Assembly: GCF_964340395.1 (NCBI RefSeq) | Contig: NC_135555.1 | Location: 26,792,725-26,856,724, forward strand | Direction of reading: 5' to 3' | DNA from: Glandiceps talaboti | Lineage: Eukaryota; Hemichordata; Enteropneusta; Spengelidae | DNA: 64,000 nt | Part shown: one piece after another, positions 10,558 to 22,496 of the stretch | Position numbering within the stretch: the stretch's first letter is position 1 | Layout of the letters: each line of letters begins with the position of its first letter | Notes under the pieces: generated by a model | The model's database searches: none | Told to the model about the DNA's origin: nothing | Seen by the model: only the letters and a program-made list of their open reading frames with translations | Made by a program: the position numbers and the translations under genes

Positions 10558-12929
10558 CCTACATATTTAACAGTACAATGATAATCCCTACATATTTAAC
10601 AGTTACATTGATAATCCCTACATATTTAACAGTTACATTGATAATCCCTACATATTTAACAGTACATTGATAATCCCTACATATTTAACAGTTACATTGA
10701 TAATCCCTACATATTTAACAGTTACATTGATTATCCCTACATATTTAACAGTTACATTGATAATCCCTACATATTTAACAGTTACATTGATAATCCCTAC
10801 ATATTTAACAGTACATTGATTATCCCTACATATTTAACAGTTACATTGATAATCCCTACATATTTAACAGTACATTGATAATCCCTACATATTTAACAGT
10901 ACAATGATAATCCCTACATATTTAACAGTACATTGATAATCCCTACATATTTAACAGTACATTGATAATCCCTACATATTTAACAGTACGTTGATAATCC
11001 CTACATATTTAACAGTTACATTGATAATCCCTACATATTTAACAGTTACATTGATAATCCCTACATATTTAACAGTACATTGATAAGCCCTACATATTTA
11101 ACAGTACATTGATAATCCCTACATATTTAACAGTACGTTGATAATCCCTACATATTTAACAGTTACATTGATAATCCCTACATATTTAACAGTTACATTG
11201 ATAATCCCTACATATTTAACAGTACATTGATAATCCCTACATATTTAACAGTACATTGATAATCCCTACATATTTAACAGTACATTGATAATCCCTACAT
11301 ATTTAACAGTACATTGATAATCCCTACATATTTAAGTTACATTGATAATCCCTACATATTTAACAGTACATTGATAATCCCTACATATTTAAGTTACATT
11401 GATAATCCCTACATATTTAACAGTACATTGATAATCCCTACATATTTAACAGTACGTTGATAATCCCTACATATTTAACAGTTACATTGATAATCCCTAC
11501 ATATTTAACAGTACGTTGATAATCCCTACATATTTAACAGTTACATTGATAATCCCTACATATTTAACAGTACATTGATAATCCCTACATATTTAACAGT
11601 TACATTGATAATCCCTACATATTTAACAGTACATTGATAATCCCTACATATTTAACAGTTACATTGATAATCCCTACATATTTAACAGTACATTGATAAT
11701 CCCTACATATTTAACAGTACATTGATAATCCCTACATATTTAACAGTACATTGATAATCCCTACATATTTAACAGTTACATTGATAATCCCTACATATTT
11801 AACAGTTACATTGATTATCCCTACATATTTAACAGTACATTGATAATCCCTACATATTTAACAGTTACATTGATAATCCCTACATATTTAACAGTACATT
11901 GATAATCCCTACATATTTAACAGTACATTGATAATCCCTACATATTTAACAGTACGTTGATAATCCCTACATATTTAACAGTACAATGATAATCCCTACA
12001 TATTTAACAGTACATTGATAATCCCTACATATTTAACAGTTACATTGATAATCCCTACATATTTAACAGTACATTGATAATCCCTACATATTTAACAGTT
12101 ACATTGATAATCCCTACATATTTAACAGTACAATGATAATCCCTACATATTTAACAGTTACATTGATAATCCCTACATATTTAAGTTACATTGATAATCC
12201 CTACATATTTAACAGTTACATTGATTATCCCTACATATTTAACAGTTACATTGATAATCCCTACATATTTAACAGTACATTGATAATCCCTACATATTTA
12301 ACAGTACATTGATAATCCCTACATATTTAACAGTACATTGATAATCCCTACATATTTAACAGTACATTGATAATCCCTACATATTTAACAGTTACATTGA
12401 TAATCCCTACATATTTAACAGTACATTGATAATCCCTACATATTTAACAGTTACATTGATAATCCCTACATATTTAACAGTACGTTGATAATCCCTACAT
12501 ATTTAACAGTACGTTGATAATCCCTACATATTTAACAGTTACATTGATAATCCCTACATATTTAACAGTTACATTGATTATTCCTACATATTTAACAGTT
12601 ACATTGATAATCCCTACATATTTAACAGTACATTGATAATCCCTACATATTTAACAGTTACATTGATAATCCCTACATATTTAACAGTACGTTGATAATC
12701 CCAACATATTTAACAGTACAATGATAATCCCTACATATTTAACAGTACATTGATAATCCCTACATATTTAACAGTTACATTGATAATCCCTACATATTTA
12801 ACAGTACGTTGATAATCCCTACATATTTAACAGTTACATTGATAATCCCTACATATTTAACAGTACGTTGATAATCCCTACATATTTAACAGTACGTTGA
12901 TAATCCCTACATATTTAACAGTATTTAAA
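10558..12929 (+). repeat. 29/30-bp minisatellite, about 80 copies
   Basis: Unit ttacattgataatccctaca plus tatttaacag, 29 bp with one T or 30 bp with two. Minor variants are CGTTG, CAATG and GATTATCC. Isolated single units occur at 10462-10491 and about 10550, between the two copies of the flanking leader. Confidence 0.97.
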
Positions 12930-13492
12930 TAGCTGGATGTGGTGAAATTTCAGGGAGTGACCAATTTCAATTACTAACATTGGATATCGCTGAATGCAAT
13001 ACCCAACAAGGACAGTGGATAGATAAAGTATTCTGAGAGATAAATGTATTACTAAACAGCCACCACAAAAAATATCCAAATATGCTCATGTGGGGTTTCT
13101 ACAGGATGGTTAAAAAACTACATGTAACATGTTACATCACTTGGTGATATTGACTGAAATTGATTGGGCCAAACAAAACTTGGTGATGTTATTGTCTGTT
13201 ACTGAAGGTATAGCTTACCTTCCTCTACAAGCACAGTCAACACCTCAGCTGTCTCCTCTCTTTTTTCAGTACTGCTCCCTCACCCCCCCCCCCCCTCCCC
13301 ATTCCGATTTACTTTGTTGTTTTAACTGACAACATACTGGGCATTCCCTAGTCCTTGGGGAAACTCATAACTCAAACTCATAACTCATGGAAACTATCAA
13401 AAGAAAACACAGTTTTATTAAATAAACAGTGATAAAAAAGAGAAAATTTGTGGATGAACAACTCATCCTTAGTTACATCAATACCAGATGTA
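12930..13492. other. Intron sequence, nothing recognised
   Basis: Unassigned sequence with a C run at 13284-13296. Confidence 0.4.
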
Positions 13493-14266
13493 ACAAGTCA
13501 TTGAGAATGACATAGTCCCCGCTATAATTGGGTTTTAAGGAATTATCACTACTCTGATCACGCAACAACATTTGTGAACCTAAAACAAACAGACTTAGAT
13601 ATGTTGTGTGTGCTTGTTGGACATGGAATATGCCTCCAACAATAAAGGATTGGTTGGGTATGGGGGATCATATCAAGATGAAAATGGAGTCTGAGTTATG
13701 GCTTTGGACATGGAAAATTCACAAACAAAATGGCTGCCAGGCAGCCATATTGGATCGTACCACGACGAAAATGGATATGCACATGTATGTCATAGAACAC
13801 TGTCCTAATATCAACTTTAAATGAGATCTGTTCAAGCATGTCTGAGTTATGGCTTTGGACATGAAAATTCACAAACAAAATGGCTGCTAGGCAGCCATAT
13901 TGGATCGTATCATGACAACAATGAATATGCACATGTATGTCATAGAACACTGTCCTAATACCAACTTTGAATGAGATCTGTTAAAGCATGTCTGAGTTAT
14001 GGCTCTAGACAGGGAAAATTCGCAAACAAAATGGTTGCTAGGCGGCCATATTGGATCGTATCATAAAACAAATTGACGTGCATATGTATGCCATAGTATG
14101 TTGCCCCTGTACCAAGTTTGAAAAAAATCGGTCCAGGCATCTCCAAGAAACAGCTGCGGACGGACGGACGCACGGACGGACGGATGCACGGACGCACGCA
14201 CGGACGGACGGACAGACGGAACCCAATCCATAAGTCCCCGTTCCGGACTTCGTCCGCGGGGACTAA
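13493..14266 (+). mobile_element. AGTCCCC-family element, copy C (complete ends)
   Basis: 5' ACAAGTCATTGAG...AGTCCCCGC, then a shortened leader, three internal units, a GGAC/GCAC microsatellite (about 14156-14220), CCCAATCCATA, and a terminal hairpin. The hairpin arms are AGTCCCCG (14233-14240) and CGGGGACT (14257-14264), with an inner GGAC/GTCC stem; the element ends CTAA. There is no coding capacity. The layout matches what is known for non-autonomous Helentron/Helitron2 elements (internal tandem repeats, microsatellite, 3' hairpin, short inverted ends). Class assignment is inference. Confidence 0.8.
14233..14264 (+). other. 3' terminal hairpin of copy C
   Basis: Stem AGTCCCCG/CGGGGACT with inner CCGGAC-TTC-GTCCG. 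The equivalent hairpin in copy D is about 16195-16226 and in copy E, degraded, about 21847-21879. Confidence 0.85.
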
Positions 14267-14455
14267 AAAGAAATGTATCAACACAGGACAAACACAACCT
14301 GCTCAAGGTCAGCAACAGAACTTTGGGCCCTCAGTCAACAAATACAACATAATTTTGAAAGAAAATGTTGATGAGAAGAAAAACATATTTACAAGAAGAA
14401 ATAAGGTATGATACAAAATCTCAAGAAATGGAAAGCCTGGAGCAATTTTCAACGC

Positions 14456-14680
14456 TAGTGTAATGACGGTCAGTCAGTATTGACTAGCAGATAGTGTAAT
14501 GACGGTCAGTTAGTCATGACTAGCAGTTAGTGTAATGATGGTCAGTCAGTATTGACTAGTAGTTAGTGTAATGATGGTCAGTTAGTCATGACTAGCAGTT
14601 AGTGTAATGACGGTCAGTTAGTCATGACTAGCAGTTAGTGTAATGATGGTCAGTCAGTATTGACTAGCAGCAAGTGTAAT
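14456..14680 (+). repeat. 36-bp minisatellite, left segment (about 6 copies)
   Basis: Unit tagtgtaatgayggtcagty followed by agtcatgactagcag. It is interrupted at 14681 by a transposon and resumes at 16709. Confidence 0.95.
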
Positions 14681-16708
14681 CAGGGGTCGAAATAATGGCC
14701 TTTTACTTGCCCTGGGCAAGTGATTTCACAGCTTGGGCAAGTTGTTTTGAAAAGTACTTGTCCCAAGGGGCAAGGAGAATTTCTTATGATTATCAATCAG
14801 GGATGTTTTTTTGCCTGTGTTCATGCTGTACTTATCAGACACTGCACATGTCTGATAGGATTTTGGATACATTGTATAACCAAGGTGCCAACAAGTCTGG
14901 AAAATTATAACATTGTAGCAATATTGAGAAGATGTCTTTCTTGACTGACCACTTTTAAAAACAATCTGGACCTGCTGTCCTTGACATACTTTGTTTACTC
15001 TATCAAGAAAACATACCTGGAATGATCAGTGAACTCATTGAATATTGTTCATCAACAGTAAATTACAGCATTATTTTTCAGGTTTTGGGTGTTTGAATCA
15101 ACTGCAAATGTTACAACAGTCACTTTATTTGAAAACACTACTAGGAAAATATAAACAAACAAGTCATTGATAATGACATAGTCCCCGCTATAGTTGGGTT
15201 TTAAGGAATTATCACTACTCTGATCATGCAACAACATTTGTGAACCTAAAACAAACAGACTTAGATATGTTGTGTCTGCTTGTTGGACATGGAATATGCC
15301 TCCAACAATAAAGGATTGGTTGGGTATGGGGGATCATATCATGATGAAAATGGAGTCTGAGTTATGGCTTTGGACATGGAAAATTCACAAACAAATGGCT
15401 GCCAGGCAGCCATATTGGATCGTATCACGACGAAAATGGATATGCACATGTATGTCATAGAACACTGGCCTAATGCCAACTTTAAATGAGATCTGTTCAA
15501 ACATGTCTGAGTTATGGCTTTGGACATGAGAATTCGCAAACAAAATGGCTGCCAGGCAGCCATATTGGATCGAATCACAACGAAAATGGATATGCACATG
15601 TATGTCATAGAACACTGTCCTAATACCAACTTTGAATGAGATTTGTTTAAGCATGTCTGAGTTATGGCTTTGGACATGGAAAATTCACAAACAAAATGGC
15701 TGCCAGGCAGCCATATTGGATCGTATCACGACGAAAATGGATATACACATGTATGTCATAGAACACTGTCCTAATACCAACTTTGAATGAGATCTGTTCA
15801 AGCATGTCTGAGTTATGGCTTTGGACATGAAAATTCACAAACAAAATGGCTACCAGGCAGCCATATTGGATCGTATCACAATGAAAATGGATATGCACAT
15901 GCATGTCATAGAACACTGTCCTAATACTAACTTTGAATGAGATCTGTTAAAGCATGTCTGAGTTATGGCTTTAGACAGGGAAAATTCGCAAACAAAATGG
16001 TTGCTAGGCGGCCATATTGGATCGTATCATAAAACAAATTGACGTGCATATGTATGCCATAGTATGTTGCCCCTGTACCAAGTTTGAAAAAAATCGGTCC
16101 AGGCATCTCCAAGAAACAGCTGCGGACGGACGGACAGACGGACGGACGGATGGACGGACGCACGGACGGACGGACAGACGGAACCCAATCCATAAGTCCC
16201 CGTTCCGGACTTTGTCCGCGGGGACTAATCATACTGGGAGAAAAATAGTTGGTGAGGATGAGGAAGGAAACAAAATATATTGACATGGTGGAAAAGGAAA
16301 TACTTAGATTTAGAAAGATTTTACATCAGCGTTGAAATAAATGTTAATTTTTATATTGATAGCTTATGAAAGTGCTGAAAAAATTATTTTAACAACTACT
16401 TTTTACAAGTGAACAAAAAATTGTATGCTATGCTATAGTATGAATATTAATTAGGCCATGAAAATTAATATTATTTAGGACACCTGTTTATTGTGGAGAG
16501 AAATTTTCAGTACCCACAGAAACTTTCAAAGTGACATTTTTTGATAATAAACAAAAGAAAGCCCAATCAATCACAACAGTGCATTTGTAAGCCACACAAA
16601 AATACCCCACTATTTGGAATGGGCAAGCACTTTTTGATTTGGGCAAGCACTTTTTGTTTTCTACTTGCCCAGTGGACAAGCGAAATTTTTTCATTATTTC
16701 GACCCTTG
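14681..16708. mobile_element. CAGGGGTCG-type DNA transposon inserted in the 36-bp array
   Basis: The left end CAGGGGTCGAAATAATGG and the right end (reverse complement CAAGGGTCGAAATAATGA) form 17-bp inverted repeats with one mismatch. The flanking pentamer GTAAT is duplicated (14676-14680 and 16709-16713). Sub-terminal CTTGCCC/GGGCAAG palindromes are present near both ends. CAG-starting ends suggest the hAT superfamily, in which some lineages make 5-bp duplications; this is inferred. There is no transposase. Without the nested copy D the element would be about 0.96 kb. Confidence 0.88.
15159..16228 (+). mobile_element. AGTCCCC-family element, copy D, nested in the 14681-16708 transposon
   Basis: Complete, with leader, four or five 145-bp units (palindrome cores near 15401, 15545, 15697, 15846 and a diverged one near 15998), a GGAC microsatellite (about 16124-16180) and a 3' hairpin ending GGGGACTAA. 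It is very similar to copy C but has more units. Confidence 0.85.
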
Positions 16709-17212
16709 GTAATGACAGTCAGTTAGTCATGACTAGCAGTTAGTGTAATGATGGTCAGTTAGTCATGACTCGCAGATAGTGTAATGACCAGTCAGTTAGT
16801 CATGACTCACAGATAATGTAATGACAGTCAGTTAGTCATGACTCGCAGATAATGTAATGACAGTCAGTTAGTCATGACTAGCAGATAATGTAATGACAGT
16901 CAGTTAGTCATGACTAGCAGTTAGTGTAATGATGGTCAGTTAGTCATGACTAGCAGTTAGTGTAATGAAAGTCAGTTAGTCATGACTAGTAGTTAGTGTA
17001 ATGACAGTCAGTTAGTCATGACTAGCAGTTAGTGTAATGATGGTCAGTTAGTCATGACTCGCAGATAGTGTAATGAAAGTCAGTTAGTCATGACTAGCAG
17101 ATAGTGTAATGACGGTCAGTTAGTCATGACTAGCAGATAGTGTAATGAAAGTCAGTTAGTAATGACTCGCAGATAGTGTAATGATGGTCAGTTAGTCATG
17201 ACTAGCAGTAAA
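16709..17212 (+). repeat. 36-bp minisatellite, right segment (about 14 copies)
   Basis: Same unit as 14456-14680, starting with the duplicated GTAAT. Confidence 0.95.
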
Positions 17213-17529
17213 CAACGTCTGTGGTACGGACCTTATTTTTGAAACTCACGAAAAAGAAATTACTCTCAGGAAAATGATGTATCATCAAAAAGAGGAGAAC
17301 TTGTTCTAACCCTCCATTTAATTAAAAATGCCATAAAAACTGAGGAACATAAAAAAAATCACAATTCAAAATTTACCTAGGGCCTGTCAACAACAGCTGT
17401 TATAATCAGATGAGCTCTCAGCAGTGAGTGTGGTGATTGCAGTCAAATTTTAACAATTTTCAGGGCAACATCAAACTTTCGTCACTGATATTCAAAAATA
17501 CACAACTCTGACATAAGTTAGACAGTTTA
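17213..17529. other. Intron sequence, nothing recognised
   Basis: Unassigned AT-rich sequence. Confidence 0.4.
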
Positions 17530-18510
17530 TTGACAATATTGAACATTGTTTATTCGTTAAAACCTCATAGGAACAGTAATGGTAATCCACCTTACAAAGT
17601 CACAGGTTTAATTATGTTTGGTCAGGTGACAAATGTAGGTCACGATGCCAGTTTTATGCTAATTGTAATCAGGCATGCACAGAACTCAGTTGACAGTATT
17701 CGATCAACTAGACATATGTGTAATCCCTGTTATCTTTGCAATATATGTGATCATTTGGCTGGTGCTACATTTTTTATGTGGTAGCCCTGTTAGACGTGAT
17801 TTTAAAAGAAATAGGCTACACATAAATGCTACAGACTGCATGCAATATGCAAGAAAAAGCTTGACTTTGATAATTGACCCTGACAGGCAAGGTCAAGGTC
17901 AGAAGTCACTGTCTGAAAAGAAAGCTGGCATGTGATTATATGGGTAATACAATTGAATGGACTCTCTATATAAAAAAAATAATTGAGTTATGCACTAATA
18001 CATTGATTTGTTACTCCAAATATGGCAGCCATTCAGTAAAACTAATATGAGCTCTAAAAGTAAACCTTGTGTATATTTCTTTTCTTCTATATTACCTGTG
18101 AATATGATTTTAATCAACTTGGCAAGACATAAATACTACAAAGAATTAGTGATACGCATAAAATGGCTTGATTTTGATAATTGACCCAAAAGGTCAAGGT
18201 CAAAAGTCAATGTCTTGAAGACAGCTTGTACCTGATAATATGTGGGTAGACACTTGAATGAACACTCTAGGTATTACCCTTTTTTGAGATATTCCATAAA
18301 TATTTATTTTTAACTACAAATATGGTCACCATTTGGTCAAATTTGCATATTGTGAAACAAAGTGACGTGACTATGTACCATATGGCAAGTCACCTTTGTG
18401 CCAGATTTCAATGAAATCAGATATTGCATGTCTGTCATTATAGGAGCAGGGATGGACACACAGATGGACGGACGGAGCCCATTGTAATAGTCTCTGGGGT
18501 GAGGGAGGAA
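17530..18510 (+). repeat. Dispersed repeat with AGGTCA direct repeats
   Basis: Two related segments each carry ttgataattgaccc, AGGTCAAGGTCA (17890-17901 and 18191-18202) and aatatgg..accattygg. The segment ends with a GGAC-type microsatellite and a cccattgtaatagtctctgg tail. The same family is at 21895-22390. It resembles the AGTCCCC family in general layout but not in sequence. Confidence 0.65.
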
Positions 18511-18639
18511 ACTACAAAATACAAGAAAAGGTGTGGTTTCCAGTTCACATGCATAGACTCTCTAGGGAGGTAAACCACAGATCAGCTCATGAATGTAAAG
18601 CAGATGTTTATTATTAAGGCCAATGACCTCAAATATGTT

Positions 18640-19144
18640 GTGGTGCACCTCTTTCCAAGTTTCAGGAAAACTGGTACTGTGCATATGGTATGGATTACAG
18701 TAACTATTCCCACTGATCCACTCCTTGTACAATAACCATTTCCAATCAGAAAAGTCAATGGGATTACTGTGCTACTGGCAACTGGTTAATGCAAAATCAT
18801 TAAGAACAAGTCTTCAATCGAAGACATACTGCCCCAACTTATATGTTTTATGGCAAAGTTATCGCGCAAATTTAAATGGTGTCTCGAAATACAAAACTTC
18901 ACAATTTATTGACCAATTTGCTAGTTGACCTTGAATATGGAGATCAAAGGCAAAGGTCAAGATGTGAAAAGAAAGATGACCTTTGGGGTATAGACATTTA
19001 AATACAGTCTTTGTTTATTCAACTTCTTGAGTTAAGATAGAAAGAAAAATTCCAGTCATTTCACCTTGAAAATGTTTGTCTAGGTCAAAGGTCACAGTCT
19101 CATTAGAAAGCTCATAATTGTTACTGTGAGGGCAGACTCTCAAG
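18640..19144 (+). repeat. Dispersed repeat, host of hAT copy 1
   Basis: The stretch gccccaactt-tatgttt-atggcaaa through ttgaccttgaatatggagat and aaaggtcaagat matches 37970-38130. It contains a perfect AGGTCA-A-AGGTCA direct repeat at 19082-19094. The sequence continues after the hAT insertion at 20717. Confidence 0.65.
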
Positions 19145-20708
19145 CAGCGTGCAAAATTAACGCTGGTCCTTCGCTCCGAGACCAACAGATCCATTCGGAC
19201 CGACAGTTTTTTAGAATTACAACAACTTATCGGTCCTTATGACCAATTCAAATTTGGAGTAAATAATAACATTTACTCAAAGATATATCCAATTTCACCT
19301 ACATGAATCTGATCTTGTGTTACCTATTTTACTCTTGACATCTCGTTCAAGTCAAGCGACAGAGCAAGCTCGCTACATGTGTTGTTGTCAATGTTGATAT
19401 CATGTCTGCATATGACGTAGTATACAGCATTTACTTTATAAAATTATGTTAGCAAACACATGATTGGTTGAATTTATCTAATTATTTGTGTCTTGACAAA
19501 TCAGAATGTCTTAGACAAGCAGACTCATTTTCGCATTCAGCGTATGCATCTTTTTTCCGCCATATAATAATCACTTTTGTAAAGTTTACAGTTCGAAGTG
19601 TATGAAACTTTTAACGTGTTTGAGACAGTTCCACGTTGTATTTATAAGTATGTGGCGATATTTAGAAGGTGGCAATGAGCTTCCAAAGAAGAAGACAACA
19701 CAGACACTGTTTTTTAAAGGCTGGTATTAAAGCGAGTAAATGTTAGCAGGTTTCCCAATCAATTTACCGCAGTTCCCCATGTGTGTGGCTATGATCTAAG
19801 CAAAACGACAAAAAACATATACATGTAAACTACTCTGAAAATGGCATTTTAAAGAAGGCAGGTACGCTTCCTAAAATATCTTCAGTGCGATAGGTTTGGG
19901 GTTTTTTTGTAACAGTACATTTTTGTAAACACTGAAAGAAGACGAAACTGCTCTGTTCACTGTGTGGATGGAAATTGAAATAAAGCGAATACATAGTTTT
20001 CAAGAGGGATAGTTATCCAACAAAACTTTCTGCTATAATGAATTTGTGGGTCTACGTTTGCTAAGAGTGGGAACACTACATCAGCTGTTGACTCAGACGA
20101 TGAATCTGACTTTGGATTATGTGATTCAGAATTTTGTGAATCGTACAGTGAGGAAGGAGAGGACTGTGATCCCTTAGAGATTGCAGATAATGTAGATTTA
20201 ATTAATCATTCACCCACATTATCTACAATCTATGGATCTGTATTTCTATGGAAAGAATACATTCAGTCTCAGACCACTATAGTCTATAGGAACAGATTAT
20301 GCGAGAATGAATATTCATAGTCTCTGGGTTCATAGTTATAAATGAAAATCTCTACTCACAGAGTCAAAAATTACTTGGTTGCGAATCCAAAATTTGCTTC
20401 CAAGTTATTTGTTGACTCTGTAAGTGGAAAGTTTCAATTGTAAGAACAGATTGATGAAATAAAAGTGGATAGTAAACAGTTTGTTGTACTCTCTTTTACT
20501 TTATTAAAAGATATGTTGTATCATATTAAAGTTCAAAGTCATTTAATCTGTAATGGGGGGGGGGGGGGGGGGGGGTCGCGATGTAGATACAGGTTGTGAA
20601 TGTGAACTGCGTTGAATATGGACCAGCAGTTTTCCTTAAGGACCAGCAGCATTTGCTACATGTTAGCCCTTATGACCAGTAGTCATTTTCCCTTAAATTC
20701 ACACACTG
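19145..20708 (+). mobile_element. hAT-like transposon, copy 1 (1564 bp, decayed)
   Basis: The 8-bp target duplication CTCTCAAG is perfect on both sides (19137-19144 and 20709-20716). The ends are CAGCGTGCAAAATTAA and, in reverse complement, CAGTGTGTGAATTTAA. Eight-bp duplications with CAG ends are diagnostic for hAT. The interior from about 19620 to 20400, absent from copy 2, keeps possible transposase remnants. One is a peptide starting MWRYLEGGNELPKKKT at about 19651; the other is an acidic stretch SDDESDFGLCDSEFCESYSE near 20094-20153. Both stop quickly, so no functional transposase remains. A G run lies at 20557-20574. Confidence 0.9.
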
Positions 20709-20716
20709 CTCTCAAG

Positions 20717-20876
20717 TGTTGTCCATATGTATCAAACTTTTGGCAATACCAGGCAAAATATGCTGGTTTATCATGCCATTTTGCTATTCAGGTCAGGTCA
20801 TGAAATTTAGTGAAGTAGATATGCCTCGCATACTAAGGTAAAAACCAAATCATCATCACTAGAAATGTTTTATTCA
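20717..20876 (+). repeat. Continuation of the host repeat between hAT copy 1 and copy E
   Basis: tgttgtccatatgtatcaaa onward matches 6370-6556 and, across the hAT insertion, continues 18640-19144. Confidence 0.65.
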
Positions 20877-21881
20877 ACAAGTCATTGAGAATGACATAGT
20901 CCCCGCTATGCTTGGGTTTTAAGGAACTGGCAGTTTATGTTGCCATTTTCTTGATATCACTACTCTGATCACACAACAACACTTGTGAACCTAAATCAAA
21001 CAGACTTAGATATGTTGTGTCTGCTTATTGGACATGGAAAATGCCTACTCATGTTGTGTCTCCTTGTTGGACATGGGACATGCCTACTCTTCATGATCGT
21101 GTGATGGAATAAACCATTCAACAATAAAGGATGGGTCGGGGGGGGGGGGGGGGGGGGGGAACCTGTTCAAGCATGTCTGAGTTATGGCTTTGGCCATGAA
21201 AACTGCGCCAGCAAAATCACTACCAGGCAGCCATGTCGGAAATTCGCAAACAAAATGGCTGCTAGGCAGCCATATTGGATCGTATCACGACAACAATGAA
21301 TATGCACATGTATGTTACAGAACACTGTCCTAATACCAACTTTGAATGAGATTTGTTTAAGCATGTCTGAGTTATGGCTTTGGACATGGAAAATTCGCAA
21401 ACAAAATGGCTGCCAGGCAGCCATATTGGATCGTATCACGATGAAAATGGATATGCACATGTATGTCATAGATCTGTTCAAGCATGTCTGAGTTATGGCT
21501 TTAGACATGGAAAATTCGCAAACAAAATGGCTGCTAGGCGGCCATATTGGATCGTATCATGACAACAATGAATATGCACATGTATGTCATAGACACTGTC
21601 CTAATACCAACTTTGAATGAGATCTGTTCAAGCATGTCTGAGTTATGGCTTTAGACTGGGAAAATTCGCAAAGAAAATGGCTGCTAGGCGGCCATGTTGG
21701 ATCGTGTCATGAAACAAATTGACGTGCATATGTATGCCATTGTATGTTGCCCCTGTACCAAGTTTGAAAAAAATTGGTCCAGAAATCTCCAAAAAACGGC
21801 TCTGGACGGAGGGACAGACAGACGGACGGACGGAACCCAATCCATAAGTCCCCGTCCCGGACTTCATCCGGCAGGGACTAA
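20877..21881 (+). mobile_element. AGTCCCC-family element, copy E
   Basis: ACAAGTCATTGAG...AGTCCCCGC leader, G run 21139-21159, several internal units (one truncated near 21181-21240), a GGAC microsatellite (about 21803-21832), and a slightly decayed terminal hairpin (GTCCCCGTCCCGGAC...GTCC-type arms) ending GGGACTAA. Confidence 0.83.
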
Positions 21882-21894
21882 AAAGCTATGAAGA

Positions 21895-22390
21895 TAACCC
21901 AATTTTGACCTTGGAAAAGACTTCCAAGGTCAAGGTCTTAAAAAAAAGCTAATATTTAATGATATGGATGTAGGCAATTGAATGGTGTCACTACGTATTA
22001 TACCTCCACAGTTATGATGTATATTGTGAAATTTAACAACAAATATGGCCACCATTCAGCCATGTTTGATTTGGTCATAAAACAAAGTGGCGTGCATATG
22101 TCTCACATACAATATAGTATGTTACCCCTATGCCAGGTTTGGTTGACAACAAATATGGCCACCATTCGGCCATATTTGATTTGGTTGTAAAATAAAATGT
22201 CTCACATACAATGTTACCCTTATGCCAGGTTTGGTTGAAATCAGTTGGTGCATGTCAGAGATGTGAGGGTGAATGCATGCACACACACACACACACACAC
22301 ACGCATGCATACACAAATGGCCGAATGGATGGCCGTAAGAACCCAATGCATAAGTCTCCTCCAGGCACCCTTTGGGAACTATATCAATCA
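21895..22390 (+). repeat. Dispersed repeat with AGGTCA motifs, second copy
   Basis: Contains ttttgaccttgg and ccaaggtcaaggtc (an inverted/direct arrangement at 21904-21938). Two tandem units of about 110 bp carry aatatggccaccattcrgcc. These are followed by a CA microsatellite (22279-22302) and a tail gaacccaatgcataagtctc. Confidence 0.65.
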
Positions 22391-22496
22391 AAAGTCTGTC
22401 TGAAAAGACTATTTTCTGATTAATTTCAATTTGAAACAGTCATAAAATTTTACGAATGACAGAGGCATTACAGTTATAAACACAGAAATTACAAAC
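22391..22496. other. Intron immediately downstream of exon 22497-22983
   Basis: Donor GTTTGT at 22496 and below on the minus strand; otherwise plain AT-rich sequence. Confidence 0.5.
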
